NCBI GenBank assembly: GCA_030043175.1
Contig: JASHYD010001461.1
Location: 1-5,915 of the forward strand
Direction of reading: 5' to 3'
Length of the DNA: 5,915 nt
Source of the DNA: Xanthobacteraceae bacterium
Lineage (GTDB): Bacteria > Pseudomonadota > Alphaproteobacteria > Rhizobiales > Xanthobacteraceae
In this document: one piece after another, positions 1 to 5,915 of the stretch
How positions within the stretch are numbered: position 1 is the first letter of the stretch
How the letters are laid out: each line of letters starts with the position of its first letter
The notes under the pieces: generated by a model
What the model was told of the DNA's origin: nothing
The model's database searches: none
What the model saw: the letters and a program-made list of their open reading frames with translations, nothing else
Position numbers and translations under genes: made by a program

Positions 1-110
1 GCTGCGCTCCAGCGGGCGAAGCATTCCCGGCTCGCTCGCTCGTTGGCCCTCGAATCGGACAGGAAGGTCGCCACTCCGGCCAAGGTCTTGTCCGTCTCGC
101 GTAGAGGATG
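1..110 (-). pseudogene. Decayed TraG/VirD4-type conjugation coupling protein fragment
   Basis: Read on the minus strand, bases 92 down to 51 translate to DKTLAGVATFLSDS. From memory of the family this closely resembles the conserved TLAGVA(N/T)FLSDP segment of TraG-type coupling proteins, the ATPases that link the relaxosome to the type IV secretion channel. Just upstream, in the neighbouring frame (about 118 to 98), lies VGAILYA, which matches the usual VGAILHVLYAE preceding that segment if three residues were deleted. The two pieces join in one frame if a single base is restored near position 98, so a frameshift is apparent. After the SD the similarity fades, and a following NERA may be another displaced family piece. 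Neither the start nor the end of a coupling-protein gene is present. This is a relic, or the truncated edge of a mobile element continuing left of the window. The assignment rests on recalled motifs, not an alignment. Confidence 0.5.
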
Positions 111-253
111 GCACCGACCGCTGCGATCACCCTCACGCTGTGATGGAGGCGCGGCATGACCCACTCCGCGCCCTTCTTGTTGGCGATCGATTGAATGGCC
201 TTGGCACACAGACGGCGCTTCATAATAGAGTTGTTGGTCTCGCGGATTGCCAT
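98..253 (-). other. Unrecognised open stretch joined to the TraG-like relic
   Basis: An ATG at 253-251 on the minus strand opens a frame that stays open for 84 codons to the left window edge. Its first 50 or so residues begin MAIRETNNSIMKRRL, are rich in Lys/Arg, and include KKGAEWVMPRLHH before running into VGAILYA of the TraG-like piece. Beyond about position 98 this frame becomes Pro/Arg-rich and is probably out of register. I do not recognise the N-terminal part as any family, and it does not match the residues expected upstream of VGAIL in TraG proteins. There is no good ribosome binding site before the ATG. It may be a rearranged junction, an unrelated gene start fused to the relic, or chance. 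It is divergent from the binding-protein gene that starts at 285, so the promoter of that gene would lie over this stretch. Confidence 0.2.
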
Positions 254-284
254 TGTCTCGGAGCAATAACCGAAGGGGAAGTCT

Positions 285-1277
285 ATGCGATCGGCCCGCC
301 GAAACACAACTCGCCGCCTTGCATATGGGCTGCTCGGCGGCATGCTCACGATGCTCAACGTTGCTGTGCGGGCGCAGAATGCGTTTCCGGCCCAGACGAT
401 CAGGATCATCGTGCCGTTCACGCCCGGAGGCACGGGCGATGTGCTGGCCCGCGCGATCGGGGCGCGGCTGCAAACCCAGTACCGTTCATCGGTCGTCGTG
501 GAGAACAGACCCGGAGCAGGCGGGCACATCGGCGCCGAGGCAGCAGCAAAAGCCAGGCCGGACGGCTATACGCTCGTGCTCGGCACGATCGGTATCCATG
601 CCGCTTACACGATCTACCGAAATTTGAGCTACGATCCGGCCAGGGACCTTCGCCCGGTCATCCTTCTTGGCGAAGTGCCATGCGTACTGGTCGTCCACCC
701 AAGCCGTCCGTTCGACAATCTCGACCAGTTTCTGGCTTATGCACGGGAAAAACCGGGGATGCTGAATTTCGGCTCAGCGGGTAACGGGTCTGCGACCCAT
801 ATGATCGCTGAGCTGTTTGAGCAGGCGGCTGGCGTGAAACTGCGGCATGTTCCCTACCGGGGAAGTTCGACTGCAATGAACGACCTGATCGCCGGTCACA
901 TTGACCTGATGTTCGAACTGGTCACGACCGCCGCGCCAGTCAGCAATGCCGGCGCCCTTCGCGCTCTCGCCGTCACGAGTGTGCAGCGCAGCCCGGCGCT
1001 GCCGGACGTGCCTACCATCAGCGAGCTTGCGATCCCAGGCTTCGGGGCCACCGGTTGGTTTACGATTGCGACGGCCGCCGGCGTTCCGGACGCTGTCGTG
1101 ACCCGGCTCAATCGGGACATCGATGCAATTCTGCGCGCGCCCGGTTCGCAGAGCATGTGGAAGACGCTGGCCTTGACCGTGATCGGCGGATCGGCGGATC
1201 GCGCCGCGACATTCTTCGAATTCGAGAGCGAAAAATGGCGGAAGCTCATCGAGGCTGCGAACATTCGAATCGACTGA
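285..1277 (+). CDS. TTT-family (Bug-type) periplasmic solute-binding protein
   Basis: A 330-residue protein of the tripartite tricarboxylate transporter (TctC/Bug) receptor family, which binds small, usually carboxylated or amide-like solutes in the periplasm. An N-terminal signal peptide is visible: Arg-rich start (RRNTTRR, residues 5-11), hydrophobic core LAYGLLGGMLTMLNVAV and a probable cut after VRA (residue 30). The mature part opens FPAQTIRIIVPFTPGG, then GGTGDVLARAI (48-58) and the family hallmark ENRPGAGGHIGAE (73-85) followed by RPDGYTL (92-97). Further typical segments are HVPYRGSS, GALRALAVTS and the C-terminal EKWRKLIEAANI. Length is normal for the family. The ATG at 285 is the first start after an in-frame TAA at 267-269 and has a GAAGGGGAAG ribosome binding site 3-4 bases upstream. 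The membrane partners TctA/TctB are not in the window, so it is an orphan receptor, as is common for Bug proteins. It lies 67 bases before hyuB on the same strand, so co-transcription and a shared substrate are likely. The ligand cannot be read from sequence. Confidence 0.93.
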   Translation: MRSARRNTTRRLAYGLLGGMLTMLNVAVRAQNAFPAQTIRIIVPFTPGGTGDVLARAIGARLQTQYRSSVVVENRPGAGGHIGAEAAAKARPDGYTLVLGTIGIHAAYTIYRNLSYDPARDLRPVILLGEVPCVLVVHPSRPFDNLDQFLAYAREKPGMLNFGSAGNGSATHMIAELFEQAAGVKLRHVPYRGSSTAMNDLIAGHIDLMFELVTTAAPVSNAGALRALAVTSVQRSPALPDVPTISELAIPGFGATGWFTIATAAGVPDAVVTRLNRDIDAILRAPGSQSMWKTLALTVIGGSADRAATFFEFESEKWRKLIEAANIRID

Positions 1278-1344
1278 CCCGGCAGACTCAATCTTACGAA
1301 ATCAGGGGACATCTTACAAACTTACAGAAAGTGCACGAGGAAAA
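1278..1344 (+). repeat. Spacer with short CTTAC repeats and hyuB ribosome binding site
   Basis: The 67 bases between the binding-protein stop and the hyuB start are visibly richer in A/T than the genes around them. The heptamer ATCTTAC occurs at 1291-1297 and again at 1311-1317, 20 bases apart, and CTTAC recurs at 1321-1325. Between the first two copies lies AATCAGGGGAC-like sequence. No hairpin followed by a T tract is present, so there is no terminator and read-through into hyuB is expected. GAGG at 1337-1340, four bases before the ATG at 1345, is a good ribosome binding site and supports that start. The repeats could be a regulator site, a remnant of a small insertion, or chance. Confidence 0.35.
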
Positions 1345-2940
1345 ATGCTCAACGGGATAACCCTGGAACTTCTGTGGCGCCGCCTCATCTCGGTCGTTGA
1401 CGAGGCGGCGGCATCGCTGGTGCGCACGTCGTTTTCCACGATCGTGCGCGAGTCCAACGACTTCGCTTGCGTCGTCACCGACGCGCAGGGTCGCTCCATC
1501 GCCCAAGCGACCAAGAGCATCCCGTCGTTCATCGGCACCGTGCCGCGCACGATCCGCGGCTTTCTCGACGTCTTTTCGCCGGACTCGTTGCACGAGGGCG
1601 ATGTCCTCATCACCAATGACTGCTGGCTCGGCACCGGCCACCTGCCTGACATCACCGTCGCCAAGCCGGTCTACCTGGACGGCCGCCTGGTGGCCTTTGC
1701 GGGATCCGTCGCCCATTCGCCGGATATCGGCGGCCGCGTGCGCTCGGCCGATGCCCGCGAAGTCTTCGAAGAGGGGCTGCAGATCCCGCCGATGAAGGTG
1801 ATGGATCGCGGCCGGATGGACCAGACGCTGGAACGGATCCTGCGGCATAACGTGCGGGTTCCCGATCAGGTGATGGGCGACCTCTATGCGCAGTTTACCG
1901 CTCTCTCCCTCATCGAGCGCCACATCATCACTCTGATGAAGGAGCGCGGCCTCGTCACGCTCGACGAACTGTCTCACGAGTTGCGCAGCCGCACCGAATC
2001 CGCGATGCGCAGCGCGATCCTCGCGCTGCCCGATGGGACATACTATGCCGAGGCAGTCAGCGACGGCATAGACCGTCCCATCAGGTTGAAACTGGCGCTG
2101 ACGGTGGTGGGCGACCGGATCGTCGCGGACTTCGCAGGATCGGCTGCTCAGGTGCCGCACTCCATCAATGTGTGCCTCGCTTACACGACGGCCTACACCT
2201 CATATGGAATCAAGGCTGTGCTGTGCCCCGACGTGGCAAACAACGATGGGGCCCTGGCGCCGCTGCACATCACCGCGCCGGCCGGATCGATCGTGAACTC
2301 CAGGCCGCCGGCGGCCGGCGGCGCCAGGGCCTTGATCGGGCATTTTCTTCCCGCCATGGTCATCAGCGCATTGTCGCAGGTGGCGCCCGGGCGCGTGATC
2401 GGCGGCGTCGGCTCCCCCCTGTGGTGCGTGAACATGGCAGGCACCCGAGGCGACGGCCGCAGCTTTGCCAATCTATTCTTCTTGAACGGAGGCTTCGGCG
2501 CCAGCGCCCACGGCGACGGCACGAACGTCTTGTCATGGCCGAGCAACGTCTCGTCCACGCCGGTCGAGATCATCGAGCAGATGGCCCCGCTGAAGGTCCA
2601 TTTCCGAGGATTGCGGCGGCTGGCGGAAGCCAACGGCGCCTTCCGCGGGGGGACAGGCCAGGAAATTCTCCTTGAGAGCCTCAACCCGTCGCCTGCGGTG
2701 ATGTCGTTCATGGCCGAGCGCACCACACCGCAGGCCGCGGCGCCCGGCATCCACGGGGGGCTGGCGGGCGCACCGGGGGAGATCTTGATCGACGGCCGTC
2801 CGGTCGATCCGAAGGCGCGCCACGTGGTGGAGGCCGGCGCAAAAGTGCTGTTGAGAACACCCGGCGGCGGGGGTTACGGCGACCGCAGCGCGCGTTCCCA
2901 GCACCTCATCGAGAAAGATCGCGCCGGCGGGTATGCATGA
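1345..2940 (+). CDS. hyuB: Hydantoinase B/oxoprolinase family subunit
   Basis: A 531-residue protein covering the full hydantoinase B domain. This family supplies one subunit of ATP-dependent N-methylhydantoinases, 5-oxoprolinases, caprolactamase and acetone carboxylase-like enzymes. Visible family segments in order are: N-terminal helix-rich start ITLELLWRRLISVVDEAA with SFSTIVRESNDFACVV; TNDCWLGTGHLPDITV (N91-D102); AHSPDIGGR (H124, D127), whose His and Asp residues, with H99 and D102, are the likely metal-site region by analogy with acetone carboxylase; the mid-domain DFAGSAAQVPHSINV; NSRPPAAGGAR; and the C-terminal glycine-rich TPGGGGYGD (505-513). The TGH form of the usual GGTHLPD motif is also seen in other family members as I recall them. 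Length is normal and no frame break is seen. The start at 1345 has GAGG four bases upstream. The stop overlaps the hyuA start by 4 bases, suggesting translational coupling and a stoichiometric complex. Substrate (hydantoin, lactam, oxoproline or ketone) is unresolved. Cytoplasmic; no signal peptide. Confidence 0.92.
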   Translation: MLNGITLELLWRRLISVVDEAAASLVRTSFSTIVRESNDFACVVTDAQGRSIAQATKSIPSFIGTVPRTIRGFLDVFSPDSLHEGDVLITNDCWLGTGHLPDITVAKPVYLDGRLVAFAGSVAHSPDIGGRVRSADAREVFEEGLQIPPMKVMDRGRMDQTLERILRHNVRVPDQVMGDLYAQFTALSLIERHIITLMKERGLVTLDELSHELRSRTESAMRSAILALPDGTYYAEAVSDGIDRPIRLKLALTVVGDRIVADFAGSAAQVPHSINVCLAYTTAYTSYGIKAVLCPDVANNDGALAPLHITAPAGSIVNSRPPAAGGARALIGHFLPAMVISALSQVAPGRVIGGVGSPLWCVNMAGTRGDGRSFANLFFLNGGFGASAHGDGTNVLSWPSNVSSTPVEIIEQMAPLKVHFRGLRRLAEANGAFRGGTGQEILLESLNPSPAVMSFMAERTTPQAAAPGIHGGLAGAPGEILIDGRPVDPKARHVVEAGAKVLLRTPGGGGYGDRSARSQHLIEKDRAGGYA

Positions 2941-5105
2941 TGACTGCAGATTCCGTGTCTCCAAGCTCTCAGTCCCCCAAGTCCCTTTCCCTGGGAATCG
3001 ACATCGGGGGTACTTTCACCGACATCGTGCTATACAGCCATAGCGACGGGCGCGTCTTCAGCCACAAGGAGCTGACGACCCCGCATGAGCCGACCGAAGG
3101 GACCATTCGGGGTATCCGGATCCTGCTTGAGCGCGAAGGAATTTCGGCCGGTCGCGTGTCGCGCGTGATCCATGCGACGACATTGTTCGCCAACGCTCTC
3201 ATCGAGAGACGCGGCGCCAAGACCGGTCTGATCACGACCGCCGGGTTTCGCGATACGCTGGAGATGCGACGTGAATTCAAGTACGACCTCTACGACCTGT
3301 TCATCGAAGTCCCTGAGGCCCTGATCCCGCGCGAACTGCGCCTGGAGGTCACGGAACGTCTGCGCGCCGGCGGCGCGCTCGACACACCGCTTGACGAGAG
3401 CGAAGTGCTGCAGGCCGGCCGCACCCTCGCGGATCGCGGCGTCGAGTCGGTGGCCATTGCATTCCTCCACAGCTATGCAAATCCGGCCCATGAGTGCCGG
3501 GCGCGGGACCTGCTGACGGGGCATTACCCGCGGCTCTACGTTTCGATCTCCAGCGAAGTCGCTCCGCAGATTCGCGAATACGAGCGCACCTCCACGACGG
3601 CGGTGAACGCCTACGTCCGGCCGATGGCGGACCGCTATTTGTCGAGCCTGGGGACCCAGCTCAAGACCATCGGCATCGGCTGTCCACTCCTCATGATGCT
3701 GTCGAACGGCGGACTCACGTACGCCGCCGAGGCGCGCCGCTATCCGGTGCAGTTGCTCGAATCCGGGCCGGCCGCTGGCGCCATCGCCGCTGCCTATTTC
3801 GGCACGCGCTCGGGCATTTCCGACGTGCTGGCGTTCGACATGGGCGGAACAACAGCGAAGCTGAGCGTCGTCGAGCGCAACCAGCCGCTGGTTGCCCATC
3901 AGTTCGAGGCCGCCCGCGAGCGGCGCTTCGCGCCGGGCAGCGGCATGCCCGTCAACATTTCCACCGTGGAACTGATCGAGATCGGCGCCGGAGGTGGAAG
4001 CATTGCACATCTCGACAGCCTGAACCTGCTGAAGGTCGGTCCGCGCAGCGCCGGCGCGCAGCCGGGCCCGGCCTGCTATCCACGCGGCGGCGATCAGCCC
4101 ACCGTTACCGATGCCGATCTGCTGGTCGGCCACCTCGATCCTGAGACCTTCGCGGGCGGGACGATGAAGCTCAGCCGCGACGCCGCGGCCCGATCGGTCG
4201 ATCCACTGACAGCGGCGCTCGGGCTCCGGACGGAAGGGGTAGCGGACGGCGTGCTCGCGGTGGTCAATGAGAACATGGCGTCCGCCGCCCGCGTTCACGT
4301 GGCCGAGCGAGGTCACGATGTGTCCAGCTTCGCGCTGCTCGCGACCGGAGGCGGAGGTCCGCTGCACGCCTGCGACGTGGCGAACAGGCTCGGCATCGAT
4401 CGCGTGATCTGTCCCCCCGGCGCCGGTGTCGCTTCAGCCTTGGGTCTGCTCATCGCGCTGGCCCGGATCGATCGCGCCACCACCATTGCGCGCGAGTTGC
4501 GCGGGATCACTCCCGCCGAACTCGACGCCGTGTTTGTCGCAATGGAGCAGGACGCGGCGAAGGTGATGCACGAGACGCTCGGCGGCGGCGCATCGTGGGT
4601 CTTCGAGCGGGCCGCGGACATCCGTTTCGTCGGGCAGGGATTTGAGATCGTGACCCCATTGCCGCGGGGTCCTTTCGACGACAGCACGCCGGGCTGCATT
4701 CGCGCCGCATTCACCGAGTCGTATCGCCGCGTATTCGCCGAGCTCCCGCCGGTGGAGGAGATCGAACTGATGACCCTTCGCCTCACGGCGATCGAGAAGG
4801 CGGCCGAGCGGCCTCTCATGCTTGGCGGCTCAGGCCGGCAGGTCTTTACCGTCGGGTCGGCCAACCGCGACGTCTGGGACGCCAGCGCCGGCGAATGGCG
4901 CCGCGTGCGTGTGCTTGCGCGCGAACAGCTCGAAGACGGCCAGGAACTGATCGGACCGGTCGTGATCGAAGATGCCTCTTCGACTCTGGTGATCCCGAAC
5001 GGCGCCAAGGCGCGTCGCGATGTATCTGGAAATCTCGTTGTGGATCTGAAGAGGCCGCGGGAGGCCGGTGACGGCGTGTCGCTCACGCTGGCGAAGGCCG
5101 GCTGA
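2937..5105 (+). CDS. hyuA: Hydantoinase A/oxoprolinase family ATP-binding subunit
   Basis: A 722-residue protein with the complete HyuA architecture: hydantoinase A N-terminal domain (about 18-200), the ASKHA-fold hydantoinase A domain (about 215-505) and a C-terminal domain (about 520-715). ATP-site motifs are visible: phosphate-1 loop GIDIGGTFTDIVL (20-32), DMGGTTAKLS (301-310) as phosphate-2, and ATGGGGPLH (469-477) before CPPGAGVASALGLL. Other family hallmarks are HATTLFANALIERRGAKTG (from H79), REYERTSTTAVNAYVRP (E214-R217 region) and GAGGGSIAH. The subunit would phosphorylate the substrate amide or keto oxygen using ATP, with HyuB completing ring opening or carboxylation. Size is as expected for the prokaryotic split form (A about 700, B about 530 residues), not the fused 5-oxoprolinase. 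ATG codons sit at 2937 and 2940; either may be used, and the ribosome binding function is likely supplied by coupling to the hyuB stop. The B-then-A order is the reverse of the order usually drawn for hyuAB. No clear terminator follows the stop. Confidence 0.93.
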   Translation: MMTADSVSPSSQSPKSLSLGIDIGGTFTDIVLYSHSDGRVFSHKELTTPHEPTEGTIRGIRILLEREGISAGRVSRVIHATTLFANALIERRGAKTGLITTAGFRDTLEMRREFKYDLYDLFIEVPEALIPRELRLEVTERLRAGGALDTPLDESEVLQAGRTLADRGVESVAIAFLHSYANPAHECRARDLLTGHYPRLYVSISSEVAPQIREYERTSTTAVNAYVRPMADRYLSSLGTQLKTIGIGCPLLMMLSNGGLTYAAEARRYPVQLLESGPAAGAIAAAYFGTRSGISDVLAFDMGGTTAKLSVVERNQPLVAHQFEAARERRFAPGSGMPVNISTVELIEIGAGGGSIAHLDSLNLLKVGPRSAGAQPGPACYPRGGDQPTVTDADLLVGHLDPETFAGGTMKLSRDAAARSVDPLTAALGLRTEGVADGVLAVVNENMASAARVHVAERGHDVSSFALLATGGGGPLHACDVANRLGIDRVICPPGAGVASALGLLIALARIDRATTIARELRGITPAELDAVFVAMEQDAAKVMHETLGGGASWVFERAADIRFVGQGFEIVTPLPRGPFDDSTPGCIRAAFTESYRRVFAELPPVEEIELMTLRLTAIEKAAERPLMLGGSGRQVFTVGSANRDVWDASAGEWRRVRVLAREQLEDGQELIGPVVIEDASSTLVIPNGAKARRDVSGNLVVDLKRPREAGDGVSLTLAKAG

Positions 5106-5241
5106 CGCCATCACGCCATGTCCAGATGTATTCGACAACCGCGAACGAGGGGATCACAATGGACAGCACCGAAAGACGGCACCGGCAACATGGCGAGTCG
5201 ACACCGAGAGCAGATGCGCGCGGCGCACGGACTGCATCCCG

Positions 5242-5256
5242 CCGGCTTCAAGCCGG
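5242..5256. repeat. GC-rich hairpin (CCGGC-TTCAA-GCCGG)
   Basis: A 5-base CCGGC/GCCGG stem encloses TTCAA; the TT and AA could extend the pairing. No T tract follows on either strand, so it is not a standard intrinsic terminator. It could still be a weak transcript-end or stability hairpin about 140 bases after hyuA, or chance in GC-rich sequence. Confidence 0.3.
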
Positions 5257-5288
5257 GCGCCAACCAATTCGCCAAACGCCTGCAGGAT

Positions 5289-5300
5289 CGCGATATCGCG
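5289..5300. repeat. 12-base perfect palindrome CGCGATATCGCG
   Basis: Every base of CGCGATATCGCG pairs with its mirror position, with no spacer; the flanking bases T and C end the symmetry. Perfect palindromes of this length can be operator half-site pairs for dimeric regulators, but GC-rich genomes also carry many CGATCG-like self-complementary words. No adjacent regulator gene or promoter is recognisable. Confidence 0.3.
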
Positions 5301-5807
5301 CGGATGGAAAATCCTCATTGCTGGGCCGCCGGTGCGAGCCTGTTCGGCCTCGCGGTGTGGCGATCGCCCATCACAAGATCGTAAGGAGTGGTTCCACAGC
5401 TGGTGAGCGTTACCGAAAGGCTTGCGGCTCCGATAACGGCTTTGCCGCCATGGTTCCGGCGACAGCTGCCAAAGGCGATGCATCCGATTTGGAAATGCCA
5501 GCCGGGACAGGACACGACACCGGCGAAGTCAACGCGACACGACGTTGACGACGGCTCCATCCCTCACGCCGGACATGACGAACGCATCCGCCTGCTGTCT
5601 TTCCGGTCTCCGACAATTCGAGGGCGAGCGTCGCGCCAGCGACCGCACTGGCGCTGGCGAACAGAAAAACGACGTGCAAACGGGTCGACAGCGTGTTTGT
5701 GCCGCGTTCCGTGGCGAGCAATCTGCGCCGAAATCGGAATCACGAAACGTCGTCGAGTCGATGAATACGAGGGATTGGAGGCTGTGGGGTACCGACCGTA
5801 CTATGGC

Positions 5808-5829
5808 AAAAAATAAAAGGGATCCCCTT
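5808..5829 (-). terminator. Possible weak intrinsic terminator, minus strand
   Basis: Read on the minus strand, AAGGG (5829-5825), a 3-base loop GAT and CCCTT (5821-5817) form a 5-base stem directly followed by TTATTTTTT (5816-5808). Hairpin plus U-rich tract is the layout of a Rho-independent terminator, although the stem is short. It would end a leftward transcript from a gene beyond the right edge of the window, convergent to the hyuBA unit. A minus-strand frame open from the right edge to a stop at 5742-5740 runs across it, which argues mildly against that frame being a gene end. Confidence 0.3.
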
Positions 5830-5915
5830 CGCCGCGCCAAGACATTGATACGGCTTATCTTTTCGTGAGGCAGCGGTCGTGGCACCGTGCCGTTCGCGTG
5901 CAAAAAACCACTCCT

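Larger units (their letters stand above)
5159..5548 (+). other. Possible small ORF with a good ribosome binding site, doubtful
   Basis: An ATG at 5159-5161 lies six bases after GAGGGG (5147-5152) and opens 129 codons to a stop at 5546-5548. The start context is good for a third gene after hyuA, 53 bases downstream of its stop. The product, beginning MDSTERRHRQHGES, is strongly basic, has no hydrophobic core, no membrane segment and no motif I know, and looks like the Arg/Ala/Gly-rich translation of a wrong frame in GC-rich DNA. An extended in-frame ATG exists at 5126. I regard it as more likely spurious than real; codon-position GC and homologues would decide. Confidence 0.13.
5106..5915. other. 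810 bases with no convincing gene
   Basis: Several frames stay open for 80-140 codons here, as expected by chance in GC-rich DNA, but their products are Arg-, Ser- and Pro-rich without recognisable domains and they overlap one another. Short stretches on the minus strand look more protein-like, in different frames: a hydrophobic VVFLFASASAVAGATLALE (about 5685-5629), AVIGAASLSVTLTSCGTTPYD with a lipobox-like LTSC (about 5436-5374), and HPRDIAILQAFGELVGARLE (about 5304-5245), which faintly recalls the end of a GAF domain. They cannot be joined without frameshifts, and none has a credible start. The simplest reading is decayed coding sequence or intergenic DNA. Base composition becomes less GC-rich toward the right end. 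I see no tRNA, rRNA, CRISPR or complete insertion sequence. Confidence 0.5.

Noticed and set aside
201..226. TTGGCA and CATAAT resembling -35 and -10 boxes ahead of the binding-protein gene
   Set aside because: Each box matches 5 of 6 consensus bases, but the spacer is only 14 bases, too short for a standard sigma-70 promoter.
140..784. Long plus-strand open frame overlapping the start of the binding-protein gene
   Set aside because: Its product is Arg/Ser/Pro-rich with no motif, while the overlapping frame from 285 encodes a clear TTT-family receptor with signal peptide and ribosome binding site.
1181..1200. Tandem 8-base repeat GATCGGCG, two and a half copies
   Set aside because: It lies inside the binding-protein gene where the encoded IGG segment is normal for the family; likely codon-level coincidence.
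1294..2160. 288-codon open frame antisense to hyuB
   Set aside because: Composition is that of a mirror frame of a GC-rich gene, and the sense frame has every hydantoinase B hallmark.
3030..4367. 445-codon open frame antisense to hyuA
   Set aside because: Long antisense frames are common opposite GC-rich genes; the product is His/Arg/Gly-rich without domains and hyuA itself is unambiguous.
5803..5868. Short ORF beginning MAKNKRDPLRR
   Set aside because: Only 21 codons, no ribosome binding site, and no recognisable family.

Overview
The window looks like high-GC proteobacterial chromosome. A Burkholderiales-type beta-proteobacterium, or an alpha-proteobacterium with similar gene content, fits best. 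The reasons are strong GC bias at third codon positions and an orphan Bug/TTT-family periplasmic binding protein placed beside a two-gene hydantoinase/oxoprolinase (HyuA/HyuB) system, a pairing typical of these lineages. No ribosomal or other phylogenetic marker is present, so this placement is an inference.

Layout. Positions 1-284 hold no intact gene. The minus strand carries a decayed piece (about 1-110) that reads like an internal segment of a TraG/VirD4-type conjugation coupling protein. It has one apparent single-base deletion and is joined to an unrecognised open stretch (about 98-253). Positions 285-5105 are one compact plus-strand unit of three intact genes: a secreted TTT-family solute-binding protein (285-1277), a HyuB-type subunit (1345-2940) and a HyuA-type ATP-binding subunit (2937-5105). 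hyuB and hyuA overlap by 4 bases (ATGA). The binding protein is followed by a 67-base spacer with short CTTAC repeats before hyuB. Positions 5106-5915 contain no convincing gene. They show short open stretches that change frame, a 12-base perfect palindrome, a GC-rich hairpin and a possible minus-strand intrinsic terminator near 5808-5829.

How the genes may work together. The binding protein would capture a small solute, usually a carboxylate or amide-like compound in this family, in the periplasm. HyuA and HyuB would form a cytoplasmic complex that uses ATP to open a cyclic amide (hydantoin, 5-oxoproline or another lactam), or to carboxylate a ketone in the acetone-carboxylase branch of the superfamily. 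The sequence does not fix the substrate. No membrane transport subunits (TctA/TctB), transcriptional regulator or downstream amidohydrolase lie in the window. The three central genes belong to known families. I found no clear previously undescribed system; the least explained parts are the two flanks.
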